From Petunia secreta (taxonomy: Eukaryota; Streptophyta; Magnoliopsida; Solanales; Solanaceae): 64,000 nt of DNA. Shown here one piece after another: positions 1-11,222 of this stretch (its first letter is position 1; every line of letters begins with the position of its first letter). Below the pieces are notes generated by a model. The model was not told where the DNA came from. It worked only from the letters and a program-made list of their open reading frames with translations, and did no database searches. A program made the translations under genes and the position numbers. The stretch covers positions 38,950,001 to 39,014,000 of the forward strand of contig JARKIP010000035.1 of NCBI GenBank assembly GCA_029990175.1, given 5' to 3'.

Positions 1-68
1 GATTCTGTTCTTGATTTTGAAGGAACTCGACGAGCAGCTGCTTTGATCGAATTGCATGCAAAGGTAAA
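1..68 (+). pseudogene. Ty3/gypsy integrase C-terminal scrap (element E)
   Basis: The first 68 bases translate in frame to a peptide with FEGTRRAAALIELHAK, which matches the stretch FEGKARAKALMELHAK in the integrase C-terminal region of element C (about 17830-17870). It is the left part of a plus-strand gypsy polyprotein cut by insertion of element A at 69. The right part resumes near 6557. About 170-190 bases of pol that should lie between the two parts are missing. The reading frame also runs off the left edge of the window. Confidence 0.7.
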
Positions 69-900
69 TGATGAGAATCAAACGCGGAAAAGTAAAAAGA
101 TAAGAACGAGATGTAACTCGATCTCTAATCCCAAGTAGCAACGGAGAACTTGTTCCGTTACACCCCGAGAGAAGGACAAGAACACCTACGCTATGAAACT
201 ACCCTCGAGCTAACGCGAGCACGCAAGTAGAATGGTCGGAGAGGAAAAGTATTCATCTAGATCCGCTAGAAGAACTACAAGTCCAAGATCAAAAGGTTTC
301 ATTCAATAACCAAGAGCCATGCTCATGTTCAATGTTTAACATTCATCAAATATCAAAAACTAAGTGTAAAATAAGCTAGGCTTGGATATTTATAGTGTTT
401 ACCAAGCTTGCACAAAGACTTAAATACCCTTACTAATAAGGTTCATCAAATAAACCACGTAGGGCAAAATAGTAAAAGAAACATAAGTTCAGCAGCTAGG
501 AGGGGCGCCTAGGGCTGGGAGGGGCGCCTGGAACATGCTGAAGCTAGGCTGGGCGCCTGGAGCTAGGCGGGGCGCCTGGCTTGGCCTTCGGCTAGGCTGG
601 GCGCCTGGAGCTAGGCGGGGCGCCTGGCTTGGCCTTCAGCTAGGCGGGGCGCCTGAAGCTAGGCGGGGCGCCTGGGCACTTTTCAGCTCTTAGGCAGTGA
701 GCTTGCCAGGCGGGGCGCCTGGGTCTAGGCGGGGCGCCTGGGTGTGCTGGGCCTTCTTCCTCCTCCTTAGGCGTGGAGCCTAATGCTGAAACCATCCGGA
801 ACACTTCCAAAGCCCTTGACTTCAAGTCCGTTGTATCTTCCAAGCTTGGCACATGTCGGAAAGTGTTGGAAAGTGTCTTGGCACGATTTGGGTCTCATCA
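69..900 (-). repeat. 3' LTR of element A (832 bp)
   Basis: Begins TGATGAGAATC and ends GGGTCTCATCA on the plus strand, so in element orientation it runs TGATGAGACC to CTCATCA. Nearly identical to 5843-6558 apart from scattered substitutions and a different number of GC-rich array units. It contains a minus-strand TATAAATA box at 387-394 and the hairpin array 498-742. Its start is the same sequence as the start of element D's LTR, so A and D are related families. Confidence 0.93.
498..742. repeat. GC-rich hairpin array in A's 3' LTR
   Basis: About ten copies of a 13-15 base inverted repeat of the type AGGCGGGGCGCCT (arms AGGCG/CGCCT, 3-base spacer), separated by short variable spacers. In element orientation it lies about 100 bp upstream of the LTR TATA box, in U3. 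Confidence 0.85.
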
Positions 901-1088
901 TCCTCCCCTTCTTGAAAAGATTTCGTCCTCGAAATCAATGTATTCACGTCCATGGCATCTTCTCCTCGGGGTGCCCAATGCTCTCCTCCCTTGTAACTCT
1001 TGATCGTCACCTTGATATAGGTCTTTTCCAAGATCTCCCTTGCCTTAACATGGAGCTTAGAACCTACAAGCAACGACAAGCAAAACAC
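822..1088 (-). pseudogene. C-terminal tail of A's polyprotein, frameshifted
   Basis: This minus-strand frame continues the long ORF of element A after a frameshift near 1060-1090. It reads GSKLHVKAREILEKTYIKV, KGGEHWAPRG and then ISRTKSFQEGEDD over the polypurine tract, ending inside the LTR. The same residues follow the tail ORF of element D (34590-34760). The ISRTK..QEGEDD end also closes the polymerase ORF of element C, so the pol 3' end has been kept while RT and integrase were replaced. Confidence 0.65.
901..913 (-). other. Polypurine tract of element A
   Basis: Minus-strand AAGAAGGGGAGGA directly abuts the 3' LTR. It is the plus-strand primer site. The same tract precedes the 3' LTRs of B, C and E. 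Upstream of it the frame reads ISRTKSFQEGEDD, so the tract overlaps the end of the polyprotein. Confidence 0.85.
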
Positions 1089-4000
1089 AAGAATTCCTAC
1101 TTTGAAAGTAGGTTAGTGAAAGAAGTGTAGAAAACACACTCTTGTGATATAACCAAGCATCAATGAGAAGCACAAATATCAAGTCTCCAAAGAGAACAAT
1201 AAACGCTTGGTTAAAATTCAACATGCACTCAATGAGATAATGAGCAAATAGGCCATGGGAAGGGCTACCACAATCCCCTTGAACCTTAAGCTCAAGATCA
1301 ACACACCAAGCTATCCTCGAGGTGTGAGCAACATGTGGAGTGGAGTGAGTCAAATAACCCAACATGCAAGTAACATCAAGTACTCCACTCCCCTTCTTTA
1401 TAGCAAACTTACTCACACCAAGGGATTCCTTTTCACCTTCCATTTCATCACTTAAGAAACCCTTCTCAAAAGACAAACTATCAAGAAAGGCATTGATAAT
1501 GGCCTCTTCTTCATCATAACCCACACAAGCAATAGTGGGGTCACTCAAAGAACCATCTACCTCATTCAAATTCTCAAACAAGTGGTTGCCTAAGGATTCA
1601 AATCCTTCACACCATGGGGGTTCCATTTGACCACCCACCCTAGCCCGATACGAGTCGCTACCACAAATGAGATTATCGTCACACAATGGAAATGTAAAAG
1701 CATGCATCTCAATATCATGATTAAGCATAGACAAATTATCGAGACTAGGTTCACTTGAGGAGTCATCATAGACAACCTTGTCCAATTCATGCAATTTGGA
1801 CTCCTCAAGGACAAGACCATCCTCACCACAACACATTGGTCCACCAAATAGAAGCATATCAATTAGGGAATGGTCAACTACCTCATCTTTCCCTATGTCA
1901 AAGGTTGGCGGTGTGTCATAGCAAAGGTCACAATCATGGTCAACTATCAAATCTACACTAGGGAAGGGTTCAATGAACAATGAGCTCGCATCATGATGTG
2001 GCATAGCATCCCTTCCAACTAGTGTTTCACAAGCACATACAAGTTGACAACTAGACTCTACACTAGTGGTATACTCACTAGATGCATCAAAACCACCAAC
2101 TAGTGTTGAGTCATCACAAGACAAGTAGTTAGCAAGTTCATGAAAAGGTGAAGCAACACTTACATTTGTAATACTTCCTTGGTCACTCGCAAGACTTGAA
2201 ATGTCATGTGCAACTCCTTCTTCATGAGGCTCACATTGAGGCTCCAATGGCTTGTCTTCAAATGTACCTACACAAGAACTTTCACAAGGAGAGATAGAAG
2301 ATAAGGAAGGGTTAGAACCATGGGTGCTCTCACTCTCAATTTTTCTTTCCTCACCTCTCTCCTCTCTCAATTTTACCTCATGGTCAAGTGTAGTTGGTGG
2401 TGACAATCCACTCACATCACTCCTCAAATCCTCTCCTTTTTCCCCTCTTGGATTGTCACCGGTCACTCCCTCACTTCTCTCTATCTTTTCTCTCTCATTC
2501 GAAGTGGAGTGACTCTCACTTTGATCATTCTTTGGCAAGACAACAAGATTGTTTGCCTCGGGTTCAAGCACAATGGGTGATTTGGCTTTAGCCGCTTCCC
2601 TCAACTCCCTCATCCGCTTGTAGTCATCACTCACTTGTTTGGGAGTTAGGGGTTTCAACAAAAATTTCCTTCCTTCATGTTGGAGCGTGTAAGTGTTGAC
2701 ACGTCCATTGTGAACCACTTGTCGGTCAAATTGCCAAGGCCTTCCAAAGAGAAGGTGGCAAGCTTGCATTGGCACAACGTCGAACAAGTATTCATCCACA
2801 TAACTACCCATTTTAAACTTGATCATTGCTTGTTTCACTACCTTAAGCTCTCCACATTCACTAAGCCATTGTAACCGATATGGCTTGGGGTGTTTCACGG
2901 TTGGCAACTTCAATTGGGATATAAGAGATTGACTCACTACATTTGCACAACTTCCGGAATCAATTATCATAGAGCAAACAACATCTTTGACCCGGCACCT
3001 AGCATGGAAAAGATTTTCCCTTTGCAAGGTTTCACTATCTTCCACAATCATAGCCCCTAGGCTCCTTCTCACAACCAAGAAAGTATGAGGATCCTCCTCC
3101 TCCACCGTATCATCAAGCAAATCATTCTCCTCTACTCCCTCATCTCCCTCTACTCCCTCTACTCCCTCATCTTCCGATTCACTCTCTTTCTCATATGCAT
3201 CATTACCAACAACAATCATGGTCCTCTTTGTAGGACATTCCCTAGCAAAGTGACCATAGCCCTTGCACTTGTGGCATTGTATTGAAGAAGAAGTAGGAGC
3301 ATGTAATTGAGCTTTAGAGTTACCTCCCACATTAGGTGTGTTCTTCTCAAACGGCTTTTTCACATCCTTGGTAGCATTTGCACCACTTGTTCCACTTGCA
3401 CTTGGGAACCTTGCATTTGTGGTAGGAGGCTTCCAATCCTTTGGTTTGCTTGTTGGAGTAGTAGTGCTACTCTTGTAGCGAAGGGATTTCTCCTCCTTGA
3501 GCCACTTCTCGGCCTCAACCGCATCTTCACATAGCTTGTAATGATCATCATATTTGTGGAACTTCAATTGTGAAGCTATGTCTCGGTTCAAGCCCCCTTT
3601 GAAACGGATCATGGCCGTCTCATTGTCTTCATCATCTAAGTCAAGGATCATTCGGATTTGCTCAAATTCATTGAAATATTCACCAACCGATTTGTAACCT
3701 TGCTTCAAATCATATAGACGCCTTTGTTGTTCAACCCGGTATTGGTTAGTCAAGTACTTCTCATCCATCACACGGATCAACTCTTCCCAAGTAAGATTAA
3801 TAGCCATACCCGTCCTTCTTCTATTTCTCTTCACCGACTCCCACCAAGTAGAAGCAAAAGATTCAAAGGAGGATATTGCATACTTGGTTTTCTTCACATC
3901 GGGCATATCATTGGTGTCAAAGATACGCTCCATAGCCAATTTCCAATCAATGTACTCCACCGGGTCACTACTTCCTTTGAAAGAAGGAATAGTGAGCTTC

Positions 4001-4611
4001 ACACTATTAAGGTTGTTGTTGTTGTCACGACCCCCTTGGAATGGCTCCGGTTGGCCTCCTTGGTGATCATCATAAGCAACATAGTCCCTTCTAGCATTCC
4101 TCCCTCCATATCCTAAGGGTGGCCCTCGACCTCGGCCTCTACCCCGATCCACATTCCGACCCCAATTCATAGCTCGCCTTGGTTGAAAGTGATCTTCAAA
4201 CCCATACACATCGTCACCGTAATCAACTTCCTCCCCTTCTTGAGCCTCAACAACTTGCTCAAGAGGTTGCATATTTCGGACGGGTCTTGGTAGTGGAAAG
4301 TTTCTTGGGGGATTATCCAAGATACGGGGAATGCCCGTTCGTTCAATTCTCTCTCGATCCTCCTTTACCCGTTGTTGATTGAGCAATTCAACAACTTGCT
4401 CCGGGGTAAAAGTAGGGCTACTTGAGCCTTCACCGGTCTCAATTTGGACACTCGGGGTCCCCTTTTCAATTGGGACACTCGGGGTCCCATGTTCACCTTA
4501 AGTACTCGAGGCTCCCTTTTCAAGAGAATCAATCCTTTGGTTCATGAGGTCCATCTTGGCAAGAAGATTAGCCAAGGCCTCCTTAATGAAATCTTGACCT
4601 TCGTTGGCCAT
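1057..4611 (-). CDS. Gag-protease polyprotein with unknown acidic tail (element A)
   Basis: The ATG is at 4611-4609; an in-frame TAA at 4498-4500 (codon 38) interrupts it, after which 1,109 codons are open. Order: a short N-terminal helix, RGRGRGRG basic stretch, a retrotransposon gag domain (motifs IPSFKG, WWESVKRNRRR, RRLYDLKQGYKSVGEYFNEF), a CCHC zinc knuckle CHKCKGYGHFAREC, then an aspartic protease-like core IIDSGSCANVVS with a downstream LLFGRPW. The last ~480 residues are acidic and serine-rich, include CDLCYDTPP, LHELDKVVYDDSSSE and IDAWLYHKSVFS, and match no domain I know. RT and integrase should follow the protease but do not. The same tail is in elements B and D, so it is a family trait. 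Gag would form the virus-like particle; the role of the tail is unknown. Confidence 0.85.
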
Positions 4612-5827
4612 TGTACCTACAAAGAAAGAAACAAGAGTTAGTTAAAACACCTCACTCGCTCCCTCACTTGTGTTCACTCGGATCACTCTTTTGGGTGGCG
4701 GTGGATATTTCACTCAACTTGTAGTTCCAAAGCTTCACGTAGATGATTAGCAACTCCTCAACTCAACTAAACTATTCACGAGTCACGCACACTCCGGGGT
4801 GAGTGGAGTTAATGGGCCTCAATGAACGCTAGGCACTTTGAAGTGAAGGACTTGAGTTAAAAGATTCTACGCTTTTCCTTAGAAGTCTACTCTCCTTGCT
4901 AGGCACGAATCACTTAAGAGCAATCAAAGGGTTAGCACTATTCAAGTAGATCGGTTACTCAAATTAGTACTAACTAGATGTTATGTTATCAAACAAAGGG
5001 AAATACCTACGAAAATCTACCCGAAACAATACGTTCAGCACCCAGGAGGGGCGCCTGAAACTCAGGAGGGGCGCCTAGACTGTGCAGTGTTCCAGGCGGG
5101 GCGCCTGGATCTAGGCGGGGCGCCTGAGACTTAGGCAGTAGCCAAGTCAGGCGGGGCGCCTGGCCTGAAGCCTTTTCCAACTCGTTCCAAACTCGTTTCA
5201 AGTCGATTTTCAAGCCTCAAATCCGATGTTTTCAACTTGTTTTCACAATCCAAAGATACCCAAAGTTGTTTTTGATCTTCCTTAACAAAACCCAATCAAA
5301 TTTTCAATCAAACAATCAATCAAATCAGGATTCAATCTCAAGAACTCAAGAACACAAGGGTTTAACAAAAGGGTTTCAACAGGGATTGTGATTCATCAAA
5401 GAAGGTGTTATACATGTTCAAATCCCACAAAATTGGTACCGAATTGTTTGTTTTTCAATGAAGATCAATCCCCAATAACAAGTTTCCAATCAAACATCAA
5501 TCCAACCCAAGAATCAGGCCAAAATTCATCAAGAACAAGTTCTTCAAGGGTTTAAGGGGTTTTGGGGTTTCAATTTTTCAAACTTCACCAATTCCAACAA
5601 TTTTGGTACCCAAGTAACGGGAAATCAATCACGATCAAGAATCCATAACACCCATATCACAAATCATCCAAATCAACAAGTTACACCAAATTTTTGTATT
5701 TTTCAATTTTTCAATTTTTTTGTAATTTTCTCCTTTCTAACAACTTCAACAACAAGAAAAACTAAAAGAAGATACTAGGCACGAAGAATCAAGGGTCGGG
5801 GGTTTGTAGAAACAAAACCCGAGCCTT
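4612..5827 (-). other. 5' leader of element A
   Basis: Untranslated stretch between the PBS and the gag ATG. It holds a second GC-rich hairpin array at 5043-5162 (at least five units such as AGGCGGGGCGCCTGG) and otherwise AT-rich sequence without a supported ORF. Elements B and D have the same layout. Confidence 0.75.
5043..5162. repeat. GC-rich hairpin array in A's leader
   Basis: Five units of the AGGCG-GGG-CGCCT type within 120 bp. Unlike the U3 array, this copy lies downstream of the promoter and so would be at the 5' end of the genomic RNA. Confidence 0.8.
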
Positions 5828-5839
5828 GCTCTGATACCA
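5828..5839 (-). other. Primer binding site, initiator tRNA-Met (element A)
   Basis: Minus-strand TGGTATCAGAGC, complementary to the 3' end of plant initiator tRNA-Met, three bases from the LTR end. It fixes the element's orientation. Confidence 0.92.
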
Positions 5840-6160
5840 AACTGATGAGAATCAAACGCGGAAAAGTAAAAAGATAAGAACGAGACGTAACTCGATCTCT
5901 AATCCCAAGTAGCAACGGAGAACTTGTTCCATTACACCCCGAGAGAAGGACAAGAACACCTACGCTATGCAACTACCCTCGAGCTAACGCGAGCACGCAA
6001 GTAGAATGGTCGGAGAGGAAAAGTATTCATCTAGATCCGCTAGAAGAACTAATAGTCCAAGATCAAAAGGTTTCATTCAATAACCAAGAGTCATGCTCAT
6101 GTTCAATGTTTAACATTCATCAAATATCAAAAACTAAGTGTAAAATAAGCTAGGCTTGGA

Positions 6161-6168
6161 TATTTATA
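6161..6168 (-). promoter_or_regulatory. TATA box of element A's 5' LTR
   Basis: Minus-strand TATAAATA about 100 bp downstream of the U3 hairpin array in element orientation. The same box is at 387-394 in the other LTR. Confidence 0.7.
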
Positions 6169-6271
6169 GTGTTTACCAAGCTTTCACAAAGACTTAAATA
6201 CCCTTACTAATAAGGTTCATCAAATAAGCCACGTAGGGCAAAATAGTAAAAGAAACATAAGTTCAGCAGCT

Positions 6272-6487
6272 AGGAGGGGCGCCTGGGGCTGGGAGGGGCG
6301 CCTGGAACATGCTGAAGCTAGGCTGGGCGCCTGGAGCTAGGCGGGGCGCCTGGCTTGGCCTTCGGCTAGGCTGGGCGCCTGGAGCTAGGCGGGGCGCCTG
6401 AAGCTAGGCGGGGCGCCTGGGCACTTTTCAGCTCTTAGGCAGTGAGCTTGCCAGGCAGGGCGCCTGGGTCTAGGCGGGGCGCCTGGG
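6272..6487. repeat. GC-rich hairpin array in A's 5' LTR
   Basis: Same units as 498-742, but one block of about 45 bp (two units plus the CTTGGCCTT spacer) is absent. This shows copy-number change within one element. Confidence 0.85.
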
Positions 6488-6558
6488 TGTGCTGGGCCTT
6501 CTTCCTCCTCCTTAGGCGTGGAGCCTAATGCTGAAACCATCCGGAACACTTCCAAAGC

Positions 6559-6698
6559 TTACGTGATCGACCTCCCTGGTGAGTATAATGTGTCCAACAC
6601 TTTCAATGTTACTGACTTAGTTCCTTGTGTTATAGGTCAAATTCGGAGGACGAGGAGGGCTCGATTTCGAGGACGAAATCTTCTCAAGAAGGGGAGGA
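6559..6698 (+). pseudogene. Ty3/gypsy polyprotein 3' end (element E)
   Basis: The frame starting at GCT (6557) reads AYVIDLPGEYNVSNTFNV and then DLVP, the same C-terminal integrase segment as in element C (18068-18135). A frameshift follows, and the FRGRN...KK reading covers the polypurine tract AAGAAGGGGAGGA at 6686-6698. Together with 1-68 this is the remnant of the element that received A. Confidence 0.75.
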
Positions 6699-7400
6699 TG
6701 ATGCAGCCCGAACGTGCTGATCAAGTATTCGATCCACCGAGGAGACCGATGACAAGAAGCCAAGCCAAGCTGCTGCACGATGTGCACATTCACTTAGCCT
6801 GGCCGAAGGAAATCAATTGCTCCGAAACTGAGTGGCCGGGCTCAAGAACTGAAGGCATTATCTTCCGATTTGAGCCCGAAGGAAAAGTGACCAAGGACAA
6901 TGAGCTCGAAGACAAGTGAGCGTCCGAGGACAATGTGTTTGAGCAAGCAACCACGCACCGAAGTCAAGGCAGCCGAACACACATTTAGCTCAGCCCTGCG
7001 TGGCTTATTTTTATTAGTCATTTGTGACTATTTACTATCCAGTCCTTAGCATAGTCTATAAATACTCTATTTTACTTCATTGTAATGGACAGATTATTGA
7101 GTATATGAAAAACATAGCAAGTGCTATTGTGAGTCTCCGATGGAGCCGAACCCCGACGTGGGCTTTTAAAGAACTTGTGTCAACCGGTGTTATTCATTTG
7201 AACAATTTCTTCTTGATCATTCAATTTGCATGAAGCGGGTCTTTCTTGAGGATTGTTGCATAGTATAGGTGCGTCTTGATTTCCCTTCAATCGAGCTTTG
7301 AGACAGGTTCCTCACTGTTCTTTTGAATCGAAGCAAGATTTGTCTTGCTTCTATCTTTACTTTTTCTTGTCAATTTCCTCCGCGTTTCGTGTTTAACATT
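6699..7400 (+). repeat. 3' LTR of element E (702 bp)
   Basis: Begins TGATGCAGCCC right after the polypurine tract and ends near GTGTTTAACA. It is homologous, inverted, to the solo LTR at 10029-10752 (shared GTGTTCGGCTGCATCA-type start, GATCGAACACTTGATCAG, CGCGTTCGTG end). It has TATAAATACT near 7059 and no hairpin array. Confidence 0.75.
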
Positions 7401-7592
7401 TCCCTCAGGTTTGCTTGCACCACTAAGTTTAGGAGTTAATTGTAAAATTAGCTAGAAACAAAATAGGTGCCCTAATACGCCTAGTTAAAAAATATGTTAG
7501 GTGGCGACTCCAACATCTAAACTCAAACGAGTTCACCTAGTCAAATCCGAAACCCGACTCACCTCGAGTTGAGTCCAAAATCGGGTGTGACA
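7401..7592 (-). repeat. Tip of a Tat/Ogre-type LTR
   Basis: Read on the minus strand from 7592 it starts TGTCACACCCGATTTTGG and continues through GGAGTCGCCACCTAA and TAGGCGTATTAGGGCACCTA. This parallels the start of element T's LTR (TGTCGCACCCC, GAAGTCGCCACCTAA, TAGGCGTATTAGGTCACCTA at 34772-34890). Only the first ~190 bp survive next to element E; E may have inserted into it. Confidence 0.65.
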
Positions 7593-7839
7593 TTTGTAGC
7601 TCTACATAATCATGTACTCTTAATCTTGCATACTTTTTGAATTTTATTAGAATTTCTACGTAATTTTATCCTTTTTTTAAATATTTATATCAATACTATC
7701 AATATATAATATATTAAATATTAGAGATACATAGGGCTTATACCATTGCCTTGGGGCTTACGCCTCACCTCATAACAGGTAAAACGCCTCACATCATGCC
7801 CACATCTTTTAAAATATTAGTATACACATAGTGGTCTTC
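7593..7839. other. AT-rich spacer, no gene seen
   Basis: AT-rich sequence without an ORF, repeat or motif that I can name. Confidence 0.5.
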
Positions 7840-8860
7840 ACTCGTCAAGGTAAAATCATTAGGTATGACTTCATTTCAGACGCGTATACACCACATCGTT
7901 AAAGATTGTCTGCAGCTAAATATATACTTCCAAAGTCTAGAAACTTTTTATTCAAACTCTTTTAGGTGAAATGCTCAGGTTGTTCATATTAAGTTCTTTA
8001 TCTAATTCTCCATTGAGAAAGATAGTCTTTTACATCTACATGATGCAGTTCAAGATCTAGACTTTCAACTATAACTAAAACCCGCCGAATAGAGGTAAAC
8101 TGTACAACAAAAGAGAAAGACTCTTTGTAGTCTATTCCATTCTACAATGTATTACTTTTTCACCACTAGTTGATCCTTATATCTCTCAACTGTGCCATCA
8201 ACCTTTAGCATAATTTTGAGAACCTTTTTGCTTCAAGTAAGTTTGCATCCTTCATGGAGATCATCTAGTTCTTACACTTGATTGACCCTCACAGTTCCAA
8301 TTCATCTTCCATTTCTTTTGCCCATTTTTCCTTAGCACGACATGAAATAGCCTATTAATAAATTTTAGGCTCATTTTCTTCTTGTAAATCATTATAAAAA
8401 AAATTCATCGCCTTTAATATTAAATCATTCGCTAGGAATCTTCTTACAAGAACTACGTCACCATTGTAATTCATCTTCATTGTTCTCAATTGGATCAACA
8501 TTGTTCACACTCTGATTAATAGCATACATCATGCTCTAACTTGGAACAAGATCTTTGACCCTATTTTCCTTACTTGGAACACCTGGACACAACTAAAGGT
8601 TAAATGACTACTTAGATTCGCAACTGATGATAAATGAGGCTAAGATGAGGAACTAATTCATCATCCGTTAATTTCTCCCGCTCAAATGAAATGATATTTG
8701 TACATCTTGACACTCTATCAAAAACAGTGTTAGGTCTTTACATATCTTTTCCATTTTAGGGAACTCATCCTCTAAGAATGTGACATCTCGTGATTCAAAC
8801 ATAGTTATCATCCCACCGCCTTGCTAACCAACTAATACATAATTCTTTGAGGCACATATT
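7840..8860 (-). pseudogene. Decayed Ty1/copia reverse transcriptase
   Basis: On the minus strand, broken by stops and frameshifts, are the hallmark copia RT segments in order: KWAKEMEDELEL (for the W..AM..E...L block), KVDGTVERYKDQLV, and LELHHVDVK (for DVKTAFLNG). These are the start of the copia RT domain, in which DG..ERYKARLV.KG is strongly conserved. No LTRs, protease or integrase of this element were recognised. It is an old relic; the best-supported part is 7850-8400. Confidence 0.6.
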
Positions 8861-10028
8861 GGCTTTGGTGTGTTTGTGAACACAAACACTGAAACTTGTC
8901 CAGTAATTGTAGTTACAAATTGTTACTAATCTAACTTGCTTACTAGCGATTATTACTAATCTGTCAATTTATTAGCCCGGACAATCAAGTCAAAAGGTTT
9001 TATCTAGGGATAAACAAATGAATGATGCATCTTTAAAAAAATATTGATATTGGATTCAAGCCACATGATTCGAAATGTAAAGGAAAATAGGCCATTATTG
9101 GGAACCAACTCCAGCAACAATAATGGAAGAAAATGAGAACATCAAGTGCAGCAATGGGCATTTCTCAAAGTGAGACAACAAACACTTCAAGAATATCATA
9201 AAATTAGCAGTTTCACTTTATGGTTTTAGGTTGAACTAAGTTTGGTTGTTTTAGGACAAATTCGATGTTGTTTAAGTTTGTGGTCTGTTTATTTTAATGG
9301 TCATATTGTGAACCATTTGGTTTGTGCTATGAATTGATGGATAATAGCTATCTACATATCCATGCTACAATCAAAAGAATGACCAAATTTCTACACTTTC
9401 TCCTACTATTTTCATCTTCTCTATCTCTTCATCATGGTCTTTTGTATTTTTCATTATCCTCAAATACTCTAAGCTTGTTCGGGCATTTCATCATCCACCC
9501 ACCTGGAGAAATTGCATCCCAACCAGTTGTATCAGGAAGAAATAAGCAAAAACATACGGTAGACTAAACCAAAAATTTAAACATTTTTAAGTTTATAATA
9601 CTTACTAAACCAGATTTAAACGTGTTGTTCTCCCACAACAATAAACCACACGACCCTCAAATTTTTTTTCAATTTTACGAGGCCTATGTGACGATGTGAG
9701 AAGAATGGAGATGAGTGGAGAGTTATAGAAGGAGAAAGAGAAAATAAAATTTTAATTATTCAAACATTTTTAGCTATAGTAGTGGTGGGAATGGAGATAT
9801 AAGAAATTGGGAGGGAAATGACAATTTAACAAAGAAGGAAGACAACATTAAAGGCATATTGGTATTTTCCCTTACTTTTTACCGCTGGAGAGGCAGTAGT
9901 TTTGGCCATAATGTGTTGCATCTCAATTGTATTTTATGCGGTTTGCCACAACAGACGTGGGTCTTTAAAAGTTTTACTTACAATTAAAGGAAAAGGCATA
10001 AGTTGGTGCAATGCAAACCCGAAGGAGT
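8861..10028. other. Gene-free stretch
   Basis: No supported coding region. The few short open frames (for example near 9322-9567) have no recognisable product, no exon structure and no neighbours that support them. Confidence 0.5.
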
Positions 10029-10752
10029 TGCTTAGCACGAACGCGGAAGATAAACAACAAAAGATAAAGATAGAAGCAAGACAAAACTTGCTTCTTTTGA
10101 AAGAGCAGTGAGGAACCTGTCTCAAAGCTCGATCAAAAGGGGCACAAGAATCACCTAAACTATGCAACAATCCTCAAGAGAACATTGCCTCTTGCAAACT
10201 GAATGATCAAAGAGGAATGTTCAATCGAATTAACCGAAAGCCACAAGTCCATAAAAGCCCTCACAGGGGGTTGCTCATGACGGAGACAAGAAATGTGCTC
10301 GGCACTTTCATTAATTCATCAATGTTCAAAAACTAGGTGTCTTTACAATGAAAGAAAACAAGGTTTATATAGAAAATATTAAGGGTAAACTAGTAAAAGG
10401 GTCACAGGCGACCAATAGAAATAAGCCACGCAGGGCTGAGTTAAATTGTGTTCGGCAGACTTTGACTTCGGTAAGCCTTGGCTTCGGTTATCGATTGTCT
10501 GCTCGAACACACTTGTTGCCTTCGGACGCTCAATTGTCTTCGAGCTCATTGTCCTCGGTCACTTTGCCATCGAGCTCAAATCTGAAGATAATGCCTTCGG
10601 TTCTTGAGCTCGGCCACTCAGCTTTGGAGCAATTGTTTTCCTTCGGCCAGGCTAAGTGAACGTGCACATCGTGCAGTAGCTTGACTTGGCTTCTTGTCAT
10701 CGGTCTCCTCGGTGGATCGAACACTTGATCAGCACGTGTTCGGGCTGCATCA
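10029..10752 (-). repeat. Solo LTR of the E family (724 bp)
   Basis: Minus-strand LTR starting TGATGCAGCCCGAACACG (ends at 10752 on the plus strand as CGGGCTGCATCA) and finishing CGCGTTCGTGCTAAGCA. No PBS or polypurine tract flanks it. The flanking pentamers GGAGT and TAAGT match at only three positions, so the duplication is weak. It is the product expected from LTR-LTR recombination or from decay of the rest of an element. Confidence 0.7.
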
Positions 10753-11222
10753 TAAGTATCCCTTCAACAATGCCTAAATTTTCTGTTACACCCTCAGTCT
10801 TTTCAAAAGTCCTAATTCCCCCTAGAGAATCTCAAAAAGAAATAAACACACCCTTAGATGATGGGGGTGGCACAGAGAGTGTGGTCACTCTCTTCAAAGC
10901 ATGTGAGAGTTAAGAAATGAATTTAAATTTAATAATTTTGTACAAGTGTTATATTTCAATCCGACACTATATAACTAATTAGACAATTAATTAAAACTTA
11001 ATTAATTTCCAATATTACTTAAAGTGATTAGCTTGTTTCATTTCCTTTTTGGTGAACAAAATCGATTATATATTTATTCCTTTGACTATTAATGAAGCCT
11101 ATGTAGTCATTTGGGCTGATATTAGCCACTTAACTTATAAGTTTATTACATCAAATAATAATTAATTAGTCATTTTCCTCTCTTGGAATTTTCAACAAAT
11201 TTGAAAGTACATAAAACATTAA
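10753..11222. other. Gene-free stretch
   Basis: AT-rich sequence; the only open frame near 10686-10913 overlaps the LTR end and is not supported. Confidence 0.5.

Larger units (their letters stand above)
69..6558 (-). mobile_element. Element A: gag-protease-only Ty3/gypsy LTR retrotransposon
   Basis: Minus-strand element with two LTRs (69-900 and 5843-6558), a PBS for initiator tRNA-Met beside the right LTR, a polypurine tract beside the left LTR and a long gag-protease ORF between them. No reverse transcriptase, RNase H or integrase is present, so it must depend on a helper. The right LTR lacks its last ~85 bp; a deletion there also removed part of host element E, so no target-site duplication can be read. 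The host is the pol region of plus-strand element E. Confidence 0.9.
5843..6558 (-). repeat. 5' LTR of element A, truncated at its outer end
   Basis: Aligns with 69-813 of the other LTR and stops at AAAGC (6554-6558), where the sequence jumps into the pol frame of element E. About 85 bp of U3 start are missing. Minus-strand TATAAATA is at 6161-6168. The hairpin array 6272-6487 has fewer units than its partner LTR. Confidence 0.9.

Noticed and set aside
498..742. Regularly spaced GC-rich repeats resembling a CRISPR array
   Set aside because: Units are short hairpins with irregular spacers inside plant LTRs; no cas genes, and the motif recurs in several LTR families.
10024..10757. TSD for the solo LTR
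   Set aside because: Flanks GGAGT and TAAGT match at only three of five positions, which is weak without an empty site for comparison.
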